From positions 27,016,339 to 27,080,338 of the forward strand of contig CM070631.1 of NCBI GenBank assembly GCA_036346255.1: a stretch of 64,000 nt of DNA. The letters run 5' to 3'. Of this stretch, positions 57,751-64,000 are shown piece by piece. The first letter of the stretch is position 1. The number at the start of each line of letters is the position of its first letter. The position numbers were made by a program, and so were the translations under genes. Source of the stretch: Ampelocalamus luodianensis (lineage: Eukaryota > Streptophyta > Magnoliopsida > Poales > Poaceae). Under the pieces are notes generated by a model that did not search any database, was not told where the DNA came from, and saw nothing but the letters and a program-made list of their open reading frames with translations.

Positions 57751-58389
57751 TCCTCCCGTGTGCAGCTCGAACCACACGCTGCTCCTGCCCGCGCGCTTAT
57801 TCGCTGCCCGCGTCGCCTGATCGCCTGCCTGCCTGCCCGCGTCTTGCCCGTATTTGCTACTTTGCTTTTGTGCTGCGCTGGTTTTTGCTGCTGCCGCTAA
57901 TAGCCTTGCTGCTGATTGCTTGCACTAGATAAGGTGCTGCATGATTTGTATGGATATGTGTTGAGATGTACAATAGAGAGAGGAAGAAGCTAGGAAAGAA
58001 AAGAGAAGAGGAAAATTAGAGAAAGAAATTGGGATCTATGTTTTCGTCGTGTGGGTAACAATCGAGTTTTCCCATTGTTGTTTATTTTATCTAGAGATTT
58101 AAAACGAGACTAGAAAAAAGAACTAGCATGTTTCTAGTCGGGGCCGATCGAATAGCCGCTCAAGCGATGCGTGTAGAACGAGCGTTCCGTCACGTGCCCG
58201 GTGTAGGAGCGCAACGGCATCTAAATCCGTCCTCGTGGGGATTTTTTCGTTGTTTGCAACAGCTTTGCATTGCAATCGCTCGCTGCGCTAGCACTGCGGG
58301 AACAAGCGTCCGTGTGATAACGTTTCTATTTTGGGTTGAAAAGGTACACTCCGCTCATCTCCCACAGCACAAACTCGATCAATAAAATC
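57751..58389. other. Non-coding, probably inside a DNA element
   Basis: Lies between the short hairpin and the TTGCAAC array. The frame at 57729-57932 is low-complexity (Cys, Leu and Ala rich) and unrecognised. Confidence 0.4.
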
Positions 58390-58925
58390 AAAACAAAGCA
58401 TATGAAAAACAATACGTTGAAAAAATCTTGCAACATCACCGTGAACAGTATGCAACATTTTTTTCAACGAGTCGCAATATTTTTTTTATATAGATACAAC
58501 ATCACAAAGACTCCGAACACGGTTGCAACATCTCGGACAACGATTGCAATAACCCGGACAAGCATTACAACATCCTAGGACAATAGTTGCAACATCCCCG
58601 GACAACGGTTGCAACATCCTCGGACGATAGCTGCAACATTCTCGGACAATGGTTGCAACATCACAAATCAAAACCAAGCATTTGGAAAAAAACGCGTTGA
58701 AAAAAATTACAACATCACCGTGAACTGTATGCAATATTTTTTTCCTATAGATTCAACACTTGTAACATCCCCGGATAACGGTTGCAACATCCTAAGACAA
58801 CGATTGCAACATCCCCGAACAACGGTTGCAACATCCCCGAACAATAATTGCAATATCAAATGACAATGGTTGCAACATCCCCGGATAACGATTGCAACAT
58901 CCCTGAACAACGATAGTAGTTTGTG
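58390..58925 (+). repeat. TTGCAACATC minisatellite with a higher-order duplication
   Basis: About fifteen units of roughly 22 bp built on GGTTGCAACATCCCCGGACA. A larger block (AAAACAAAGCATATGAAAAA.. through CACCGTGAACAGTATGCAA) occurs at about 58390-58470 and again at 58669-58757, so the array was partly copied as one piece. Open frames across it are products of the repeat. Confidence 0.85.
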
Positions 58926-59577
58926 CACCGGCGCACGACGACATGGCATGTCACATCGTTGGTTGGGTTCCGTAAGAACAACTCAACTCTGCCTGCTGGT
59001 GTGTTTGTGTTTTCTAGGTAGTAATTTCCACGAATTTGTACGTGTATGCAACTCTACTTGGTTAATTGGTTGATGGCTTTGCAAAGGGCTGGTAATAAGT
59101 CCAAGTCGATTATTTTGATCATTTGATTTCTACGGATAAACTCCACCAAGCAACCCATGGCCGGGCATACCATAACACAGCAACCCATTTGCTGCCAAGG
59201 AACTCCACCCAAGAGCCGGCGTCCAGCCAATAGGAACCAAGAAGACCTCACGACTAAGCGTACGATCAGAGATTAAAAATCGGATGTCCTCACGGTATCA
59301 TTTCCCTAATAAAAATAAATAAAGCTAATTGAGATAACCACCAATATATGGATATATTTTTAAATGATTGAAATTCGATGCCATTTGTTGTCCGCGAATG
59401 CTATCAATTCACACATCACAAACTAATTATAAGTAATTCAATGAATAACTAGAGTGCCAATAAATGATGATATCATCTATATAGAAAAAGTGTAGAACTC
59501 CAAATGCTCTTTAGGAAAAGATGTTTGCATCAAGTAAACTAAATTCGGTGTGTGCATCAATATTTTTATCTACCTAC
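58926..59577. other. Intergenic or intron of the neprosin fragment
   Basis: No recognisable exon. If the neprosin gene continued, its final exon (with a GNWW-type block) should lie here on the minus strand. I did not find it. Confidence 0.45.
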
Positions 59578-59759
59578 CTTAAATATCTTGATTGTGATCA
59601 GAAGCTGGCCGTTAGTTGGCTCTAAGGTGTCTCCTAGAGTAACAGGAGCATTGTTTACCGACACAAAATCATCACAGGCAAAATTATAGCATCCAGTCAA
59701 ATTACCCCCATCAACCTGTTTGTACAAAATAAATGATACTAAAGTATACATGATAAACA

Positions 59760-59819
<60 letters not shown>

Positions 59820-60060
59820 ATATATAAAAGTAAATAATATAACGAGGATACTAGGTACCATCCACGTTGTAAAGAAATGTGTTTTGCTATCACCATATTC
59901 AGATGAGTTAACCTGCATGGCTTGTACAGCATTTACAGTTATAAATTTATTATTTTTTAGTAAATGTTGATAAGCTAACTTACCGTCCATCTGGCTTGTA
60001 CAGCATTGGAGTCAGTAAGGTCATGACGTTGCTCATTTATTACCCATATATCTGCTGAGG
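59578..60060 (-). pseudogene. Neprosin-domain (DUF239) gene fragment, three exons
   Basis: Minus-strand exons with GT-AG borders: 59984 to about 60060 (DIWVINEQRHDLTDSNAVQA then RWT), 59859-59912 (VNSSEYGDSKTHFFTTWM) and 59578-59715 (GGNLTGCYNFACDDFVSVNN.., TLGDTLEPTNG, TIKIFK). They stay in frame and match the middle of the plant neprosin family (secreted proteins related to the pitcher-plant glutamic peptidase neprosin). The TGCYN block is typical. The upstream exons are cut off by a fold-back element near 60058 and the last exon was not found, so it is a fragment although the three exons are undamaged. Confidence 0.72.
59762..59826 (+). repeat. (TA)n microsatellite in the neprosin intron
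   Basis: About 22 TA units followed by GTATGTATGTATATATATA. Confidence 0.95.
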
Positions 60061-60440
60061 AGTACCATACTATTTTCATATAGTATGATACTCACAGAAT
60101 CGTACTCTCATCTCTCATATACCACTTAAATTGTATGATGGTACATCTTTATCAATTTGAGTATACTCCAATAATGATTATAAGATACCCCAAAGTGAGT
60201 TCCATGAATTTTTTTTTTATGAAAATCAATTTTTTATACCAAAATCTGTGTATATACTTCTTTTATATATAAAATGGTATATAGCAAAAATAAAGGGCTC
60301 CAATGAAAATTTTCTGATCAAGTATATTGGAGTATCTTATAATTGGTATTTAAGTATATTGAAAGTGATAAAGAAGTATAATATATTTGTTTTAGTGGTA
60401 TATTAGAAGTGAGAGTACATACTCAGAGAGTACAACAAAG
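60058..60440. mobile_element. Fold-back MITE-like element
   Basis: Two arms of roughly 120 bp are related as inverted copies: the left arm includes CTCTCATATACCACTTAAA (about 60112) and GAGTATACTCCAATAATGA (about 60166), and the right arm the complementary TGGTATATTAGAAGTGAGAG (about 60397) and TATTGGAGTATCTTATAA (about 60326). The centre is AT-rich and non-coding. Its left edge abuts the neprosin exon. Confidence 0.65.
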
Positions 60441-60441
60441 T

Positions 60442-60443
<2 letters not shown>

Positions 60444-60514
<71 letters not shown>

Positions 60515-60547
60515 TCTTTGTCTATATATATATATATAGACAAAGAC

Positions 60548-60618
<71 letters not shown>

Positions 60619-60640
60619 AAGACTATTTTCTTAGAAAGAA
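60444..60640. repeat. AT microsatellites with AGTCTTTGTC palindromes
   Basis: Two long (TA)n tracts (about 60444-60508 and 60551-60614) surround a perfect palindrome: AATAGTCTTTGTC, TA repeat, GACAAAGACTATT (about 60510-60552). A third copy of GACAAAGACTATT follows the second TA tract (60615-60627). The whole block can form nested cruciforms. Confidence 0.9.
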
Positions 60641-60792
60641 TTAATTATGTCTTCAAAGGTAGATGGATATTAAATATTCTAGATATGCATATGTTAGCTA
60701 AGGGACAAATTCAATCTTCATTTTTTTTCCCAATGATGCCGAAATGTATCTTGAAGATTAGGTGATGACATATGCCAACCACAAAATCCTGT

Positions 60793-60796
<4 letters not shown>

Positions 60797-60828
<32 letters not shown>
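60797..60828 (+). repeat. (AT)n microsatellite
   Basis: About sixteen AT units. Confidence 0.95.
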
Positions 60829-60829
<1 letters not shown>

Positions 60830-60989
60830 AATACCAAAGAATTAATTATGCTGGATATGCTTACATCATCTTCAAGATTTAGCGAGGAAATCACAGCAAT
60901 CAAAGAAATGGTCATCCGCACAGAGATTTGGGCTGGTGAGGATGAACACGAGGAGGACGTAGCGGGAGGTTGTAAGGCGAACTACTGGC

Positions 60990-62947
60990 ACAAGAAGATT
61001 AGAGGGGGTGAATAGGAGCCCACTCATTTTTCACGTCCACTCTTCAACTTCCTTTTCACTTCTATGGCTATGAAGATCAAAGACTCAAAATCACAGGAGA
61101 AGACTTGAGTTGAATCCGAGAAAAACAAAGCTCAGCACCCTCTACCGGTCTGACCGCTGAGACCACGTAGGGCTAAACATCGGCGTCGGTCTAGTCGCAT
61201 TGGTCTGACTGTTGGTGAGACCGATCTGACCATCGGTTGAAAATCAACACGACGATGGATCCACTAGACCTAACTTTTGATCTAGTGATCCAAATCCCCT
61301 TAAATTTCAGACATAGCTCTACAAGTAGGCTAGGAACCTATTCCAATTGACGATCGAAACGATCATAGCCAAAGTTCTATGAATTTATTAATTGAGGGCA
61401 AGAAGGCTCAAAACTGGAGGAAAACTTAAACTTGTTCTAAAGACTTGCTTGTGGGTAGAAGATGATCCATATGACCTAAGATCAGATCCCATAAGTCCAA
61501 GCAACCTAGATCATAGCAAGAGAACAAGGCAAAACCCTTATAACATAAAAACCCCAAAATCACCAGAGAGAAAGGGCAAGAGCAGAAGACAACTCATCTT
61601 GAGACGGACTTGTTTGGATTGATTAGAGGATTGTAGGTTTCTGACCACTCCAAGCTCACTCATGAGCACCCAATCTCACAATTCATCTCTCTCAAATCTA
61701 GTCTCCTCTATTTTCTCTACTTCTTCCAAATATCAAATTATGGTTTCCAAGGCTTGGTTGTGTAAATCCTATATGAACACTTATATAGCGGAGTCTAGGT
61801 CTAGAGAGAAAATCTTATCGAGCAACCGTTAAGCCTACAAACAAATGGATTTACACTCACACGGGTTTCACAAAGCGGATGATGATCAGAATCGCCAGAA
61901 TCTGTCTCGTTGTGATCTTCTCTTTTCTTGACCTAAACCGTCTCTCTTTTGTGCCGTCTTACATCATGGTTTCTCCAAGATAAACAATCTAGTACTTTGG
62001 TGAAGATACCAAAATACCCCTTCTTAATTCTTCTCCATGTCTGAGTCCAATTATCATGAAGCAATCCCATGCTTCGCCACGTGTAGATTCATCAATGGTT
62101 TTTCACTTGCCAGCAAGTCTCTCTCATCCGGCTCCCACTATACCACCATGGCACTTGCACTGGCTCCAAGCCACTGCAATCTATTGCATCAAACTTCAAG
62201 TTCGACCGTTCTTATCCATCTTGCTCTATGCTTGAGTCCAACCACTTCACCCGGCATTCTCGATCATTCTGGACCTTACCTCTCCTAGCTTAGTCCCAAT
62301 CATTCTCGTCGTTGACCGTAATTGACTTTAACTGTCCATGCACAACAATAGACCAAGAAATCGATTGGAGGAACAAGCTCGCAACTTGACCCGCGCTAGT
62401 CAAAACATGCATCATTCAACACCTTTGCACTGTGGAGGATTCAATGTAGAGGATCCCAATACATCTTTTGCATGCTAAAACGTACTGCTGGTGAACAAGG
62501 GGTCGTATCATTGCACTACAAACAAGGTGCGCTGCATGCAAATATGCAATAGTGATGCGAAACTAACTACTCCATATTGCCCACTTCCCTTCCAGTGACT
62601 CATCATCGATGGAATCTATATACCTACTAGACTAAGACTACTACTTTTTGTTAGATTTCTAGCTAGACGACTACTACTAGTAGCACGTTTGTTTTAAAGG
62701 AGATGTCGGTTAAGTCTATTTTAGGTCCTTGATGTAAACGAAAGCAAGATAGCCATATACATACATTACCCTTTTGGCTGCCTTGTTGAGATTTAGTCAA
62801 TGGATGTGCTCATCCCTTCACAACCTTGCCATAAATGTGCTCTTTGTGTAAAATCTGTTTTGGTTGCTTTTCTTTGTGTAAAACAGTTCAACGCATGTAG
62901 CCCAAGTTGGGTAAATGAAACATCTCACACATAAGGTGATGAAAATG
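60990..62947 (+). mobile_element. LTR-like repeat, first copy (GGGGGTGAATAGG family)
   Basis: Begins near TTAGAGGGGGTGAATAGGAG (about 60998). It shares with the second copy GCTATGAAGATCAA, a GACTTG-AATC block, several GGTCTGACCG words (61140-61240), and TTTCTGACCACTCCA later on. No gene is visible. The left terminus is unclear. Confidence 0.6.
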
Positions 62948-64000
62948 TTGGACCGAAAAGGCGACTAGAGGGGGGGTGAATAGGAGCACGATATCTTTTT
63001 CTCCCAAATTAGATTCAATACGAATCTCACTCCAATAGCTATGAAAGCTATGAAGATCAATCAATCAAACACAGCGGAAGACTTGTATTGAATCTACTCA
63101 AAACCCCGAAGAAAAATCAACATAAAACCAAAACACCAAATCTCAGGCGGTCTGACCTCTCACGGGGGCGGTCAGACCGGTTGGCCTAGCGGTCAGACCT
63201 TTCCAAGCGGTCGGACCTCTCTCTCGGGCGGTCAGACCTCTAGTTCAATGAACAGTGAAATTAGCACGAAAAACCAAAACGCAAATTGAGCTAACTTTTG
63301 ATTCGTGCGTCCAAACCTCATGAAACTTGACACACACCTTCTCAAGGATGTCAGGAACCTATTCCAAGCAACGATCGTGAAGATCCTTGTCAAAGTTCAG
63401 ACCTTTTTCCATTTGAGTGAAGGTGGTTCAAAAACCGAGTCAAGAACGAAATATGATCTAGAAACTTGCTCGTGGGTGATTGATGATCAAGATGACCCTA
63501 GATGGGTTCCCACATGTTGCAGCAAGTTAGATCACAGCAAGAAACCAACCAAAAACTCGCGGATCAAAGAAAGACTCAAAATCACCAAATAGAGAGAAAG
63601 AAAGCAAATGAACTCATCTTTGAGAGAACTTTCTTGGATTGATTTGATATGGTCTCTGGTTTCTGACCACTCCATCAATGGAGGACAAAGCTCAAGACAT
63701 GAGCACGAAATCAAATCAAAACTCTCTAGAACCCTAACCTCCACTACTCCTCTCCCTAAGCAAACTAGGGTTTCAATCACAATGAAAGGGTTGAGGGGGT
63801 GCAACCACCTCCCTCCTCTATTTATAGTGGAGGCCTAGACCTTCTAGAAGAGTTTCCCTAATGGGCTCCGTTAAGGCCCAAAACAAGCGGGTCACACACG
63901 CACGCATTTTAAAGCGTCGTCTTCATCTCCTCTTGACCTAATCCGCTTCTCCACGCACCGTCTTGCGCTTGCTGGTTGGCAAAGGTAACCAAGGTGATAT
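62948..64000 (+). mobile_element. LTR-like repeat, second copy, cut by window edge
   Basis: Starts TGTTGGACCGAAAAGGCGAC at 62948, then GAGGGGGGGTGAATAGGAGC. 63145-63240 has six GGTCTGACC or GGTCAGACC words, and the TTTCTGACCACTCCATC block is at 63660. TG at the start and the family resemblance suggest an LTR whose end lies outside the window. Confidence 0.6.

Noticed and set aside
60718..60921. Minus-strand frame ending HMSSPNLQDTFRHHWEKK as a possible upstream neprosin exon
   Set aside because: No match to the family's known upstream region, and half of it is an AT microsatellite.
1..64000. CRISPR array, operon, phage or other prokaryotic system
   Set aside because: All tandem repeats are microsatellites, minisatellites or LTR arrays without spacer structure, and the genes have introns.

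Overview
This is plant nuclear DNA, almost certainly from a grass (Poaceae) and rice-like. The reasons are very GC-rich first exons, GT-AG introns, the PIF/Tourist, hAT, Helitron and copia/gypsy repeat mix, and conserved exons that read like the grass versions of three plant genes. It is a repeat-dominated window. I can support only one intact protein gene, the CFIm25/CPSF5-type Nudix protein on the minus strand at 46174-47603. I see no prokaryotic features, no CRISPR and no operons.

Layout. (1) 1-16549 is a stack of long Ty3/gypsy-type LTRs. A minus-strand element keeps its 5' LTR (3832-16549) and its tRNA-Met primer site. A solo LTR sits inside that LTR (6552-14114, target duplication AAGAT), and a second, oppositely oriented solo LTR sits inside the first (8661-12811, target duplication ACGAC). 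A further partial LTR fills 1-2211, and a hAT transposase fragment lies at about 2944-3560. (2) 16550-20800 holds small repeats: a fold-back element, a LINE 3' end and a TTGTTGC-rich stretch. (3) 20802-44693 is one dead gene, a puromycin-sensitive-type M1 aminopeptidase with 17 recognisable exons and no C-terminal end. It has been blown up by a copia element inside exon 6 (23491-27947), a hAT element in intron 8 (28664-32173) carrying a gag-only copia element (29318-31949), a LINE-tailed retroposon in intron 9 (32527-33703), and a very large intron 10. Intron 10 holds a DNA element with a captured 3-isopropylmalate dehydratase fragment (34405-35900), a copia element with RT but no integrase (35913-38488), a third copia LTR, and a Helitron (39101-42908) carrying pieces of two other plant genes. 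(4) 44694-48764 holds tandem repeats, the intact CFIm25 gene, its GC-rich upstream region and a Tourist MITE. (5) 48765-51684 is another solo gypsy-type LTR. (6) 51993-56830 is an old, stop-riddled copia element. (7) 56831-64000 holds a TTGCAAC minisatellite, three in-frame exons of a neprosin-domain gene (minus strand) cut by a fold-back MITE, AT palindromes, and two direct copies of a repeat marked by a GGGGGTGAATAGG block.

How it fits together. The genes do not form a pathway. The aminopeptidase copy appears to have lost function and become a sink for insertions, while the adjacent CFIm25 gene stayed intact: seven exons summing to 675 bp with every phase consistent. Several insertions have target-site duplications that can be read directly, so their order of arrival can be partly reconstructed. 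All family assignments come from reading translated motifs by eye; no database search was run.
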